Shown here one piece after another: positions 1-13,708 of a stretch of DNA of 64,000 nt. Source of the DNA: Oscarella lobularis (taxonomy: Eukaryota; Porifera; Homoscleromorpha; Homosclerophorida; Oscarellidae); NCBI RefSeq assembly GCF_947507565.1, contig NC_089178.1, forward strand, positions 248,001 through 312,000. Direction: 5' to 3'. Numbering within the stretch: position 1 is the stretch's first letter; each line of letters opens with the position of its first letter. The position numbers and the translations under genes were made by a program. The notes beneath the pieces are model-generated. The model did no database searches. It saw nothing but the letters and a program-made list of their open reading frames with translations, and was not told the origin of the DNA.

Positions 1-79
1 ACGGAAGACGTGACGCAAAAGGTTCGAGGCGCATGTTAAACGGAGGGTATAATGTGAACGGGCTTTTTCGCGGTTGCAG

Positions 80-328
80 TTCAAGGATGCCGAAATCCAG
101 TGCTGCAAAGCAATTACTCATTCCGTGGCAACGCAGACGGAAAGCGAAGACTTGATTCCATCGACGGGCTCCGTTCGCGAGACAACGGAGCAGTGCGTCC
201 CAATGGCACACGGAGCAATCGATGCCGACGTTGAACACGTGGAAATGACGGCCACGTTATCGCGAATTATTCGAACTCGGGAGGGCCTAGTGCGGGAAAC
301 AGTCATCAGGCAACTGCTAAGAAAGTAG
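80..328 (+). CDS. 3' terminal exon of an unrecognised protein (partial)
   Basis: The last coding exon of a gene whose 5' part lies outside the window. A pyrimidine-rich intron end with gcag at 76-79 precedes an open frame that runs to a TAG at 326-328, giving about 82 residues. The peptide is hydrophilic, with an SVATQTES segment near its start; the TQT core resembles a dynein light chain LC8 binding motif, though one motif proves little. The tail is basic (RQLLRK). I do not recognise the family. It converges on the laminin gene. The minus-strand reading of the same interval is also open, but it lacks a splice-site context. Confidence 0.5.
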   Translation, partial: FKDAEIQCCKAITHSVATQTESEDLIPSTGSVRETTEQCVPMAHGAIDADVEHVEMTATLSRIIRTREGLVRETVIRQLLRK

Positions 329-603
329 GCCATGGAAGTGAGACTCTCGGCTGACTGATTTTTTTCCTCTTCCTCTAGCTCATCTTCGGATCGACAACAG
401 GATACGAAAGACGTAAGCTGTATTTAGCAAACAATCACCCTCCCTTCCCTCCCCCCCTCCCGTGCCAACCTCTCCTCCCAATCCAAAAAGTGCAAATATT
501 CGCACACGTCAATTCCTATCCTCCCTATTTATTCACTAAAAGCTATAACCCAAAAATCCCCCAAAAAAAAGAAGCAGACAACGTTTGAGTCGTTGAACGA
601 GAC
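329..603. other. intergenic, convergent 3' ends
   Basis: No gene is seen. The segment is C- and T-rich (a poly-C stretch near 445-465) and should hold the 3' UTRs of the partial + gene and of the laminin gene. A minus-strand AATAAA (tttatt on +) at 528-533 lies about 70 bases past the laminin stop and is a good poly(A) signal for it. Confidence 0.5.
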
Positions 604-3600
604 CTACGTGCTACACGTGGAGTGGAAGAGAGCCTTGCGTTCAATATCGGCCAAGAGAGCGTCGATTTCGTTTTCATACTCTCCCGTCTGGCTCTCCAAC
701 TTCTCGATCTCTTCGTCGTTCTTCTTCACGGACTTTTCGAATTCTGGCAGCAAGAAGGCGTCGTTGATAAACATCTCAACGTTCTTTTCTACGGCGACTC
801 TGACATACCTTTTATTTCGTTTGCCTTGTCAGTAACTCTTTTGAGCGTCTCGTCGGCATCCTTCTTCAACTCGGCAGCGTCAGCAGATTTCTTTCTCAAG
901 TTCTCAATAGCCCGATCGAGGCTCTCACGAAATCGTGCAAGTTCATCTTCTAAGTCATGTAAATCCTAGACCAACTCATCTTCCTCGACTGATTTAACAG
1001 AGATTCGTCATTTTCTTACCTCAGAGGTGGCTCTTATTTGCTGCCTGGCACTCGAAGCCTCTTTCTCCGCCGAGGCCAGATTCTGCTCGTTCGCGTCCGC
1101 CTGAGCAGTGGCCGCTGCTATTTCATTCTCGGTGGTGTTTGCGTCGGTCCATGCCTTTTGCATTGCGGCGTTGAGTGCGACCAAGTTGGCTTCAGCGCTG
1201 GCTATTTCACCGTCGGCTCTCGTCTTTATCGCTTCAGCGCGTTTAAGGAAAGTTGATGAGGTGTTCTGATGGCCTTTGGCTGTAGCCAGTTGAGCTTCCA
1301 CTTCTTTGGCTTTTGCCAAGAGCTCCTCAGCGTTTCGACTATAAAAAGTGTGATATACAACTAAGTGCGCAATATATCCGTTATCTTACTTCGCTTCTTC
1401 GGCTCGACTTCGAGCGCGACTGATGTTTTCCAATTCTTCCGTCCAAGTTTCGAGATTCGCTATGTTCATTTTGATGAGTTGAATGGTTGCGTTGATCTTG
1501 GTAATCACATTCTGGAATTCTTCTCGGCTCACGTGTTCCAAACCTGAAATGTCGCCAATCGCACGCCTGATGTCAGAAAGAACTTTCGATTCTCTATCCC
1601 AAAAACTTGACATTTTATTGAGCACTTTGGTGGCATTTTGGCTGATTTCGCTAGCAACTTTTTGAGAACTTACACCTCGACTTTGCGCATCAGCAGCAAT
1701 TTCATCCGCTCTCCTAATATCGTCAGACGCTATAGACAACTCGCCCATTATCTGGGACAATAGAAGAAGCGTCTCATTAGCAAACGTTTTTGCCATGTCG
1801 GCGCGCTGCTGAGCCAGCATGGTTGCATTTGCAGCGCCTGAGCAAGTGGGTCCTCCACCACAGTAACCACAATTCACTCCACCGCAAGGATCACAAGAAG
1901 ACGAACTCAAAGGCTTTCCGCAAAGATCACGCTCTGCTTCACGGACTATTCGATCGTAGTCCTCCAACGTCATTTCAGCTTCAGAAAGCCGTCTGTTATT
2001 AACAGCTTGCTGATCGTCAAACGTTTTATTGACCAAATCATTGGCAATATTTTTTTGTTTTTCCGCCTCAGCCATCGTACCCTTCTCCGCATCGTCAACG
2101 GCCTTCTCAGCCGTTTCGGACCTGTTCTGTGCAGCTTTCAACTCATTCAAAATGCCTTCTAGCGTCGTCGCCTCAACAAGCGTCATGTTGTCCCTGAGCT
2201 CTCTGATTTCATCTTGAACGTCAACCAAAAGTTGAGCAAGCTCGTCCAGTTTCGTGCTAGAACCGTTCGTCTTTATTGCTACTTGTTTCACCGTGACCTC
2301 GACCTTGCCGATGCGACGTCGGATAGAATCCAGCTCGCCTTCAGTGAAATTGATCCAAGACGTGAAATTATTCGCAATTCGGAGCAGAACGTTTCGATCC
2401 GTTGCATTTAGGATTGCCGACACGTTGGCCAGCTTTTTCTCCATATCGCTGAATTCGTCCTCGAAGCCTGTCACCGAGCCGCTCGTCGTTATTTGATTTG
2501 CGTACGCTGTCAGATTGTCAATTCTGTCGCGAATGCGATCCAGTTCGGCGCTCCACGTGTCAAAGCATTCCCCGCACGGTTCACAGGACGGGAGAATACC
2601 GGACGTTCCCTCTCGACAGCGATCACAACGAGATCCAACGACGTTCGTTTTACACAAGCACTCGCCTGTACCTGCATTGCATACGTCGGGAAGAGAGCCA
2701 TCCCCATCACAGTCACACGCTTTGAAGAGGGGGAAAAAAAGAGGTGAATGCCGAGGTAAAAATGAAAAAATATGCCTTCTGCTCAATTACCTTGGCAACC
2801 AGTCGTTGAATAATTCCAGAAGCCGGTCTGGCACAAGCAGCAGCGTATATCGTCTACTCCACCTATATTGGGCTGGCATTGGCAATTGCCTGTGTCCTGA
2901 GAAGCGAATTCACAGCATAGAAAGGAATAAAGTGCTCAAGCCTACCATGTCGCACTGAGTGCTGGTTGCTCCTTCGCAGCAAAGACAGGGAACGCAGCCT
3001 CGGCCGTCCTTGAATCCCCAATGATTCGGCAGACACGAGCTGCACGTGCGACCCTCAACGCCGAGTTTACACCGACATTGGCCTGTGTTCTTGTCGCATA
3101 TCGAACTCTCGGACCCCATCTCGTCACACTCGCACGCTAAAGACAAAGACTAAGAAAGAGCAACAAAGCCAACCCATTAGCTCTTACGTCGGCATTCCTG
3201 TCGACTAGCATTCCCATAAAAGCCGTCTTGACAAACTTCACACTGCCGACCGGTCGTATTATACAAGCACGTCTTGCACTCGCCTGTCTCCTTGTCGCAA
3301 TTCTCCAAGATGCCCGGTGGACCGTTTCCATTGCAGAGGCAATTGAAACAGCCGCCGCCCTCGCGCCACGGCTGTCCATAGTATCCAACGTCGCACTCGT
3401 CGCACTTGCAACCGACGTAGCCTTGCTGGCAATTGCATCGAACCGGGCAGTCTTCGTCGTCTCTCACCTCCTCGCACGTGTCCGCAAACCGATTTCCGCT
3501 CGCTTCGCCGGGACACTGGCACGGAAGACACGAGCCTCGTCTCGCATCTCCATAGAAGCCGGGTTTGCAGCTATCGCAAAGCGGGCCTTCCGTGTTATCC

Positions 3601-6600
3601 CGGCAGTCTACGCACTCCCTCGTCACCGGATCGCACTTGGTCGAATGACGGAAGCAGAAGCAGGGAACGCAGACGTCGAACGGGCCGCCGTCGCGCGTGT
3701 ATCCGTCGGCGCACCGATCGCACGTTCGCCCGGCTTGACTCGCCGGACATTCGCACTGCTCGACGTGAGTCACGAGTTCGCCGCCGTTCGACACGTTGAC
3801 GGCGATCTCCAAACGAACTCCACTAATCGCTTGAATCATTGCGGCACGAGGATAGCCTTCCTCGTATCGCGTAGCGATCTGGATTTCATCGATTTGCAGC
3901 AGAAGTTGATTTAGTTCTGAGCTGGATATATCGTTGCCCGTCATTCGGCCGCGCGACCACGCACCTTCGCGAAGAGGAACCTAGATCCAAGTCGTCAACA
4001 TTTTGCCTGTTTTGCACCAACTAAGAAAGTTCACGCACCGTGTACAATGTCCACGTTTCAGAGGGCGGCGGATCTAGAATGTGGAACGCGCGAACGCTCG
4101 GGTCGCCGTTGCGACGGAATTGAACGTAGGACATTGGCGGAGGCGCGTCGGACGGAACGGACGCATTTTGGCGAAGACTGAACCGAAATTCGCGCGTATA
4201 AGCCGTATTCTTGTTGCCAAGAAACTTCGACGGAGCAACCCAAATCACAAAGTCTTTTCCACTATCAGGAATTCCAAGCAAGTGTCGCCTTTGTGTGAGA
4301 GAGAGAGAATTATGTATAAGTAAGGCAAACCTGCACTAAAATCTCTTACTCGGCATTCCACTGCACTTCTCCCCGCGTCAACGTCCACCCGTCATTGTCA
4401 TCCGGTGATCCAAAGCCGCTCACAACTGCCGAACGGTACCATCCGTCCGAACGATTGCACTTGACGTCGAACGTGTTGCAGAAGCACTTTTGGCAGCCTG
4501 TCGACAGACCGGGATTGATGAAGCTGTTCGGCGAGCACTGATCGCACTTTCGTCCCGTCACGCCGTCGCGGCACGTGCACTGGCCCGTCTCGTCGCATTC
4601 TCGTCCGACGCTGCCGCCTTCGTTGCAATTGCAAGCGACGCAACCGGACGCGGAGAAATTGTAGAATCCCGATGAACATTGCGAGCATTTCGATCCGGTG
4701 ACGCCGGGACGACAAGTGCAGTCGCCGTCCGGACTGCCGCCGCATTCCAGCGACGCCGAGCCAATCGGATCGCAATTGCACGCCGTGCACGTCTTCGTTT
4801 GACGATCGAGATAGGAAAATTGCTCGCAGTTGTCACAACGATCACCCGTCCGGCCTTCAATGCACGGACACTGACCGGTAGCGGCGTCGCAGAATAGACT
4901 CATACTGCCGGCAGGGTCGCAGTTGCACGCTACGCAAAAAAACAAACGGACACCATTAGTCCACTTTTCCGTCCATTGAGAATTTTCCCCCACCTAAGCA
5001 TCCGAATGCCGAAAAGGAGTGAAAGCCGGGTTGGCACGTGTCGCAACGTCGGCCCCCCACTCCCGGCTTGCAGTTGCACTGTCCTTCAAATGACCAGCAG
5101 ATGGGAGAGTTCGATCCGACGCTGTTGCAGTCGCACGCTAACGAAAGAGCACGCATATTTACGCATTGGCTATCCCTTTTCGCCGCGTCAACTCACGAAT
5201 AGCGCCGTCGTTCAGAACGGCGGACATGGAGAACATAAGGCGTTCGCATATGATGCTTCGATTCGAGTGCATCGACACGCGAAGACGAGACTCGTAACAG
5301 TCAGCCCTGTCCCATTGATCGCCGAGCTTAGTGCCATTGAAAATTTCAATGGAGTTCACGGACGGAAGGAGAACGACCTGCAAGAAAAAAAATCATATAT
5401 ATAATCATCGTACAGTAAGTCAGTACAAAATATAAACCATCATACCGAATCAATAAGAGTGGATTTGCCTCCCGTTCCTTCGCTCTTAGTAAAGCTAACG
5501 TCGATTCTGTAGCGTTCCTTCGCCAGAAGGCAAGTGGTGACAGGCGAGAGAGCAATGCCCTCGCCCTCAACGGCGGGCATTGGGAGGGAGATCTCGTGAA
5601 CGACTCCCGGGGTTTCTAATTGGCAAGTGGGATGGGCATCAGCCATCACGCCGCCATTCAAGAACCCAGTGGATTCAGGAATGTGAGTGATGGTGACTAG
5701 GGCTTCTCCATCTTCCTGAATAATTAAAAAGGCCGATGGCTATTCTTGTCTCTGCGACCTTCTAATGCTTACGGATGCCTCGTATCGTATCATGACGTTA
5801 TACGGCATCGTCTTGGATATATTTTGCACGGTGAACGAGAAAGAGCCGCCCGATGGTGTGAGCAGAAAGCCGTGACCAGTCCACGTCACGTCGCCCGTGA
5901 CCATCCTCTGTTCGACGCTCACCTAGATAATGGGATGATGATGGCTTAGATCTACTGTAAAAGTTCGCTCACGAGTGGTCCAAGCTGAGCGTATTCAGCT
6001 TCGAGAACAAACTGATCGATGTTCTGGAAATAGTAGCCAGGCCACACATTCGTGCATTTCTGCGTGTGAATATTGTCTCGGCACTGGCACTGGCCTGATA
6101 CAGGATTGCAAACGGGATCCAATGCGCCGCCGGGATCGCAATCGCACGCAGCGCAACCCTCCGCATTCGATCGAGCCAAATCAAAGTAACCGGGCTGGAA
6201 GGAAGAGTTATTATAGAAATAAATTTAAAAAAAACGTTCTCAGCCAGCTTACCATGCATTCGTCACATTGCCTTCCAGTCACAAAAAGCTTGCAATTGCA
6301 TCTCCCCGTGAACATATTGCAAACGATGCTCTCAAGCTGAGTTCCAGCAGTGTAGCATTCGCAGTCTGAGCAGAGAGCATAAGAGTAGCGTCAACGTCGT
6401 CGCGTTTCGTGTATAAGGAGTACCTTGGCATCCCTTCGGATTGGAGTCGGTTAGATTCCACGTTCCCTCCCTGCAAACGTCGCACGTGCGACCGAAGAGA
6501 TTCTCCTTGCACTCGCAATCGCCAAGTAGAATGCCTTGAGCCGAGTTCGACGCCTGCGCGCATCTACCGCTGCCTTTCGAACCGAGCCGATCGCAATCGC

Positions 6601-8441
6601 AAGCTGATAAAAAAAAAGAACACGAAAAGAGTAAAACACGTACCGCGGCTTTCTCTCCTTTCTCTTACGTCGACATCGGTCCTTGTCGACGAGCAGCTTT
6701 CCCGGACCGGGATAATAGCCGCTGCGGCATTCTTCGCACTGATTGCCGGCTGTATTGTCTCGGCAGTCGACGCAGACGCCGCCGTCCGTACGCCCACTAC
6801 TCTCATAAACGTCCAGATCAAAAACGCACCTGTCGGCGTGGCCAAAACATTGGCACTCTGGACACAATAGAAAATGAGGAACGTCAATTTCGACGTGCAG
6901 ATGTTAGGCTCACGTTTGCATTCGCCGCCGGGCGTCCACGGTACGCTGTTGTAGAGCGGCTTGCAGCGCTCGCAACTGTCGCCTTCCGTGTTCTCCGTGC
7001 AAGCGCATTTGCCAAAAATCTGCACACACACCCCCGCCGCGGCGGCGAAGAATAACGAAAAAGCCACGACGTCTTTCATATCCTCTCACCATAGAATCCT
7101 TATATTGCTCACTGTAGACAATTCCCTCGACGGGCACGCATTTGGTCGCGTGGCCAAAGCACTCGCACTGACCGCGCACTGTCCAATCGTAGACGGCGTA
7201 GTGATATTTGTTGACTACGTCTTCGCTCGGATCGACTCCCTCGTCGCCGAAGCGAGTGAGTTTATCGAGTCGAATCCGAAGGTTCGTCACGCTCAGGTGA
7301 TCCAAAACGGAACGCGCGTATGGATCGTCGAGTTGGATCGCCGCGGGAAGGGCGGAGAAAACCACCTAGAAAAGAGAAAGGGGGGGGGGACGAGTGGGAT
7401 CATAAGTGTTGTGGCTTTGTCTGTCCTAATCATGCAAATCTAATGACGCCGGCCCACGCGAAAGGAACGGAGAGGGAATTTCTCGAAACGACCGGCGAAA
7501 TTGACAGAGAAATGCCCTTTTCGCGCGTTGACGTCTTCGAGGCGCGACGACACGCGATAGGCAATGCGATCAGCGGCGAGCGGAATGTACACAAAGCCAC
7601 CTGCTCGTTCGATTGTTCGCTAAAGCAAACAAAGGAACAAGGGCAGTTCGACCACTCTTGTTTCCCTAGGCTATTGACGCGCGAGAAACGGTCTGAAATC
7701 GATCGGAAAAAGCGGGGAAGCACGCGTAGGAGAGAACGAAATCCGATACGACCAATGCAGGAGAGTATCGTGGCTAGCCTAGACTCTCTCCTTCCTTCTA
7801 GGAAAAGAGGCTCTATGAGTCTCACCTCGCCGAGAGTCGATGGTGCGACGTCGGAGTATTTGCTCGTACACACAACTTCGGTGAGCGATATTCGATCGTT
7901 CGGATTCTTGTCGGGCAAACCGTACTGCTTCAGGCAATCTTCGGCGAAATACTGATAGGCGACCCACGTACGACCGAAATCGTTCGATTTCTCGAGCACC
8001 ATCGCCGCCGGTCGATGGCTACGAAACTTCAACACCATGTAGGTGAAGGTGAACGCCGTCTCAAAGTCGAGACGAACGTCGACGCGATCGACGTCGTTCT
8101 CCGCCTGCCACCACGTCGTCGGCGTTCGAGATTCGGGATCGATCATAAATTGAGCCGGATGGCGAAGGTCCGCTTTCGAATCGTCGCACATGTAGCAGTC
8201 GGTGTTGCCGAGGATGCAATATTTGGCGGGACCGTCGATGCCGCATGTCGACGTCGCCGTTATGTTTCGACCCAAGGCGAGATTGCCCGTCGTGATCGAC
8301 GCTATTCCTGTGTGAGCGATTTCATCGCGACCTATCGGAAGTTGTGTCTATTTCGCGTGAACCTGCCACTTGCGCTCTCCCTAGCGCGACGATAGCGCCG
8401 AGTGATAGAGAAGCGAGCAGAAGGCGATACAGAGCCATCAT
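604..8441 (-). CDS. laminin beta-like chain with both LF and L4 domains
   Basis: Secreted basement-membrane subunit encoded by many short exons. It starts at tandem ATGs (8436-8441) with a hydrophobic signal peptide (MALYRLLLASLSLGAIVALG), then an LN domain (about 8320-7150). Five LE (EGF-like) modules follow, the fifth running into an LF/laminin IV-B domain (PGYYFQNIDQFVLEAEY, about 6110-5170) as in beta chains. About four more LE modules come next, then an L4/laminin IV-A domain (about 4470-3790; KDFVIWVAPSKFLGN) splitting an LE module, as in gamma and alpha chains. More LE modules run to about 2560, followed by a long heptad coiled coil. A Cys-rich beta-knob-like insert (CDPCGGVNCGYCGG) lies near 1835-1915. 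The chain ends HSTCST, with the near-terminal Cys typical of beta chains. The longest intron is about 460 bases (near 7366-7830). Confidence 0.93.
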
Positions 8442-8897
8442 CCCACTAACGCGACCGCCTCTGCGAAAATGCTCGTTCTATAGGGCCTAATCTATTCCAC
8501 TCGGGCCTCTATCTAATTCACGCGGTTAGCCGCTCGACCAATCAACGCTGTCGTCTCCGGCACCGCGGCACGTGCAGCCCTAGCGCGCGCAACAAAAGCT
8601 GAATTTTCGGTCGACTACGATCGACGCGGCTATAAAATCGCAATGGATAGCCAGACGCGCAAGCGAGTAAAAAACGTTTACAAGCATTTTGCACGTGCTT
8701 TAGCGTGCGTCTGGCACGAATTTTTGCAGGTCGCTATATCCCGTACAGTCAACTCCTGTCCTCGGGTTCCCCAAAAGCGAGTCGCTAGTATCGCTTTTAC
8801 GCTCGTAGTCGCTTCGATATTCTCGAACACGGAAGCGACGTATAAATCGTTCGACAGACCTTCCGCCAAGTTGGAGCGAACGTCGTTTTTCCCCGCG
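8442..8897. promoter_or_regulatory. divergent promoter region laminin / BRPF
   Basis: The 456 bases between the two divergent start codons. A clear TATA-type box (TATAAAA, 8631-8637) points to the + strand. An ATG at 8643 sits only 5 bases after this box, too close to lie inside a transcript started by it. I therefore place the BRPF start at the next good in-frame ATG (8898), although the frame is open from 8643. Confidence 0.5.
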
Positions 8898-9918
8898 ATG
8901 GCAGCCCAAGCGCGAGCGATTATCCAAGCGTTCAAAGCCCAGAAACGACCGCCGTACGAGTGCCCGCTCTGTCACAAAATCTATAAGAGTTTCTCGGGCG
9001 CCGAATACCACGTCACGCGAACGCAACACAACGAAGACGGCTCCGTACCGCCGAAAGCGACTCCATCGCGCGGCGGCGCGACGTCGACGCCGCGCAGTCA
9101 AAAACAGAAGCGCAAACGACGCGGCTTCGGCTACGCTTCAGGGCAGGGAACCACGCCAGCACGTCCACCCGTCTCGCCGTCGACAAAAACGCCGATCGCG
9201 CGTAAGGAACCGCTCTCCTACGCCGATTCGCTTCGCTTCGTTCAATTCGAGCTATTCGACGTCGACGCGATCATCGAAAAATGGCCCATCGACGACGCAA
9301 TGGATGCGACGATCGAGAACGGTAAAACAACGAGCGGGAAGGAGAAGGAGGAGGAAGCGAAGGAGGAGGAGACTCAAAATGGCGACGGGGAGAGGTCCGA
9401 GAGCGCGGCCACTCCCGAAGCACCAGAGAGACGAACGAAAGACGAAGAAACCGAAGCGCCCGAAATCGAATCGAGCGACGACCGCATCGCGCCGAAAAGC
9501 GACGCCATCGAATCGAACGGAATCGAAAACGACGCGACGAAGCTCCAAACGCGTTCGGACGAGAACGAAAACGAATCGATCGTCGCCGTTGCCGCTGCCG
9601 CCGCCGCCTCTCCTCTCGTCGTCGTCGACGACGAAGACGACGGCGGCAAAGTCGTCATAGCGCCCGAAACGCCTCGTCGAACGCCGAAAGTGCGCCGACG
9701 CGTCGCGAAACCGCCGCCGCCGCCGCCGCCGCCGTGCGCGCCCGCGCTACCGACGCCGAGCGTTCGTGCAATCGAACCAATGCGCGGCGGCGAAGAAATC
9801 GCGACGAACGACGACTATCGTTTGTACGTGGAGAAGCCGATCGAAGAACTCGAAGCCGAAGTCGAGTACGACATGGATGAGGAGGATTGCGCTTGGCTCG
9901 GAATGACGAATAGGGAAC

Positions 9919-9997
<79 letters not shown>

Positions 9998-12895
9998 ACG
10001 ACGAGTCGATCCCGTTCCCGAAACCGTTTTCGAGTATCTCATGGATCGATTCGAAAAGGAATCGTTTTTCGATTCGAATCGTCACGGAAATAGCGCGACG
10101 GCGACGGCGGCGACGTCGGTTTCCATGGCAATGGGAGCTACAGACCCGGATGAGAATGCTGTCTGTAGCATCTGCAACGACGGCGAATGTCAAAATAGCA
10201 ACGCGATACTCTTCTGCGACATGTGCAATTTGGCCGTGCATCAGGACTGCTACGGCGTGCCGTACATCCCCGAAGGTCAGTGGCTGTGCCGTCGTTGCCT
10301 TCACTCGCCGTCTCGGCCCGTCGACTGCGCGCTCTGTCCCAACAAAGGCGGCGCGTTCAAGCAGACGGACAACGGGCGCTGGGCTCACGTCGTCTGCGCG
10401 CTGTGGATCCCCGAGTGCGGTTTTGCCAATCCCGTCTTCTTGGAGCCGATCGACGGCGTGCAGGAAATACCGGCGGCGCGTTGGCGACTGAATTGCTGCA
10501 TATGTCGTCGTCGTCAGGGCGCTTGCATTCAGTGCGTGCGAAACAATTGCTACACGGCCTTTCATCCGACGTGTGCTCAACAGGCCGGACTTTATTTGAA
10601 GATCGAGCCAGCTGTCGATGAGATGACGGGTGAGGCGACCGTGCGAAAGGTAGCTCTGTGCGACTTGCACACGATGAAGGGATCTGATGAGGACGGCTGC
10701 GGCGGCGGCGGCGGCGACGCTACAATTGACGGGCCGGATAAACGGGCGGCAATTGCGGAGAAGATTCGAGCGAAAGCGCAGGAAACGTTTAAGAAATCGA
10801 GGAAAATTATGGAGGAAAGGGGGCGACAAGTGACGCCAATTCTATCTGTTCCACACGTTCCGGCTCACAGGTAAAGAAGAAGAAGAAGAACGTAGACAAT
10901 AAAAATATTCTAAATTATCTTCTTTTAATATATTAGACTTGGGAAAATTATTCGTCTTCTGCCTCCCACGCCGAAGAAGATTCACTTCACGAATGCCCTA
11001 TATAACTATTGGATGCTGAAGCGGCAGTCGAGAAGCGGCGTTCCTTTGATTCGTCGGCTCCAGGCGTCGCAACAGGAGAAACAACCCGCCGTCCAAAAAG
11101 ACGTGAGGACGAAGTCATTTTGTTTATTCGTTTGATCTGTGAATCGCGATGCTTTGGTAGTTGAACGACGAAGAAGAAATCAAGGAGTCCAACGAACAAT
11201 GGAAATTGCTTCGACAGGATTTGGACAAGTCGCGACTTCTTCTCGCTTTGATTAAAAAGCGAGAGAAACTCAAGAGAGACATCGTATGACAATAGAGTTC
11301 CGACTAGAACTCGCCTCCCTTGACGACTTCTGTACGTAGATGAACTTGCGAAAGGCGACGATAGAACTTCGCGTTGAACCTCTCGTCCACGTTCTCCGGA
11401 CTGTAGTGAAACAGTTGAAAGACAACGACACGGGACGCGTCTTTGCGAAGCCAGTCTCTCTTCACGTGGTAAGAATTAGATTTAACAGCCAGCATTGGGT
11501 AGAGCAACATGAGCTGTGCACTCTAACCACCGGTCCTATACGTAGTTTTTCATATTTATTGTTTTTTTAGGTGAAGGACTATTTGGAGGTTATTGATCAT
11601 CCTATGGATTTGCAGTCCATCAGCTGGAAAGTGGAGAATCGTCGCTACGTTTGCCTAGACGACTTCGTCGAGGATTTTGATACGATGATCAACAACGCGT
11701 TCACGTACAACGAGAAGGATACGTACTATTTTCGCATGGGCGTCAAAATGCGCGAAACGGGCGCACGAGCGATCATAGCGGCGCGTAACGCCTTGATTCA
11801 GTCGGGTCAAGAAGAAGCGAATCCTCGCTATCTCGTAGAAATTGGTAAGACGGGCGGGCAGGACCTAAAACAACCAAAAAGAAAGGATGTTCGATTTAGA
11901 CGATTCTATTCCTCCCACGGCCGCTCGACCGGATCTCGTCGCGTCCGAGCAGCTGGAAGATTTAAATGAAAAATTACAAGCGGCGGAATCGATTCGTCAC
12001 GAAGGTAACTGAACGTCCCTCAAGCGCGCGACGCCTTGTAACGAATTCGATCGACTTTAGGAGCTCGTCTGCAACGTCTAAAGCAACTCAAAAAGGAACA
12101 TGTATTATTGAAATTGAAGATCACAAAGGAGGTGTGTGCGACGACGGCAAAACATCTCTCGTTCTTACCCTGTAATTTTTCTTTTAGAAAAGTACACCAG
12201 TTAAAATGTCTGAAGTCGCTACGCCCAAATTGAAAAGCAAGACCGATAGTGCCCTCGTTCCAGTCAACGCTCCACTCTCTCCTCCGTTGGAAACGATCAA
12301 TTCTACTCCGTCGACGTCGTCGTTGGCGGGCGCAATTCGAAAGCGACGCTCCTCGGCGCGCGGCGGTGGCGGCGGTGGCGGCGGCGGCGGCAACGAAAGC
12401 AAGAAACTCGAGCTCAACTTTATCGACACCGGTATACGGTTGTGGCGAAAGAAGCAGAAACTCTTGGAAACGGACGAGACGGTTGAACCATTGCCGGCCG
12501 AGGAAGCAATGAGCCGGCGGCGCGACTCTGTCGCCGCCACTGTCAATGGCGACGACGACGACGACGACGACGATGGAAGCGACGACCGCAGCGACGACGG
12601 CAGCGACGAGGCGAACGGGGAAGGGGAAGACCACAAAAACGACGAGGTGATTATTTGCGCTGTGGAGAAGAGTCGTCGGGGACGGCCTCGGAAACATTCG
12701 ATCGACGAGCGACGAGCGTCGGCTAAAAGGCAACGACGCGGGCGAATTGGACGACCTCCGAAGGTAAGGACAAGGCGAACCTCGACGGAATCTGTCGTGT
12801 CGACGGGAAGCTCGCGAATTGGTGGCGAGATATTGGATGATTTGGAGGAAGACGACGGGAAAGAGGAGTTCAGCGGAGTGTCGAATGGGCATCGT

Positions 12896-12926
<31 letters not shown>

Positions 12927-13708
12927 AAGACGGCGAACGAATGCAAATCGACGAAAATGACGACGAGGCGGAAGACGAAGACGGCGACGGCGGAGACAAT
13001 TCGTTGATTTGTAGCCGCCGTCGGATGCCGGCTACTGTAATTAGTACAAGCAGCTTAGAGAGTCTTAATGAAGATGATGGTGAAGTTGACGTTTTGCTGC
13101 AGCCGTTGCATCTGGTCTGGGCTAAGTGTCGGGGCTATCCAACGTATCCGGCAATGGTTAGTTTATCGCGTGTAAAAGCCTCTTTTTTTTCTATTGCCTC
13201 CTCCTTCTAGATTATCGATCCTCAAGCGCCCGAGGCGGGTTTTAAAATAAATGGCGTTACTATTCCCGGGCCTCCGCCTGAAGTGTTAGATTTGAAGCAT
13301 CGGGAAAAGGACTATCTGATCTTATTTTTTGATCCTCGAAGAACGTGGTAAGACTCTTCTCCCTGCCAGCCACTAAGAGACGCGCACTTCGTTTATAACG
13401 ACACCTTATAATTATCTCTCTTTATTTTGACTCATTTGTTTGCCGTTGTACACTCTGTACATTTCACTTACGGTTTTTTTTTTTCTAATCCTAGGCAGTG
13501 GCTACCCCGTTCAAAGTTAGATCTGCTTGGCGTTGATCCATCGTTGGATCAGACCAAGCTTTTGGAAAGTAAGAAAACGTCATGGAAAAAGTCAGTGTCT
13601 TCGGCCTATTGTCGGGCGTTGGCGCATCAAAAAAAGGTTAATGGGGAAGTGTGTGGTACGTCCGCAAGAAAGGAAGAATTGGGCAGAGAAGCAGAATATA
13701 ACACGTAG
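8898..13708 (+). CDS. BRPF-family bromodomain and PHD finger protein
   Basis: Scaffold of a MOZ/MORF- or HBO1-type histone acetyltransferase complex, nuclear. It starts in a strong context (gcgATGG) and soon shows the BRPF N-terminal C2H2-like finger (PPYECPLCHKIYKSFSGAEYH). The EPL1-like segment EVEYDMDEEDCAWL follows, then the PHD-zinc knuckle-PHD module from about 10150 (ICNDGECQNSN, GVPYIPEGQWLCRRC), all in one long exon ending near 10871. Short exons encode the basic/coiled region. A bromodomain (about 11340-11850) has DYLEVIDHPMDL, and a C-terminal PWWP domain (about 13080-13640) has LVWAKCRGYPTYPAM. Ala and Asp runs (near 9920-9995) and Gly runs are coded by pure trinucleotide repeats. 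Order and motifs match BRPF1-3; which paralogue cannot be said, and one ancestral copy is likely. Confidence 0.95.

Noticed and set aside
3228-3914. Long + strand open frame across the laminin LE region
   Set aside because: It is the mirror of Cys/Gly-rich LE exons; it has no family features, and the minus strand is clearly the coding one.
8643-8897. N-terminal extension of BRPF to the ATG at 8643
   Set aside because: The ATG is 5 bases past a TATA box, so it cannot lie in the transcript that box would start; the extension has no BRPF similarity.
9747-10829. 360-codon minus frame opposite BRPF
   Set aside because: It comes from trinucleotide repeats and GC-rich codons; poly-Val and poly-Gly runs mirror Asp and Ala/Pro runs of BRPF.
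12020-12999. Two long minus frames rich in Ser and Val opposite BRPF
   Set aside because: Low-complexity shadows of the acidic and Gly-rich linker.
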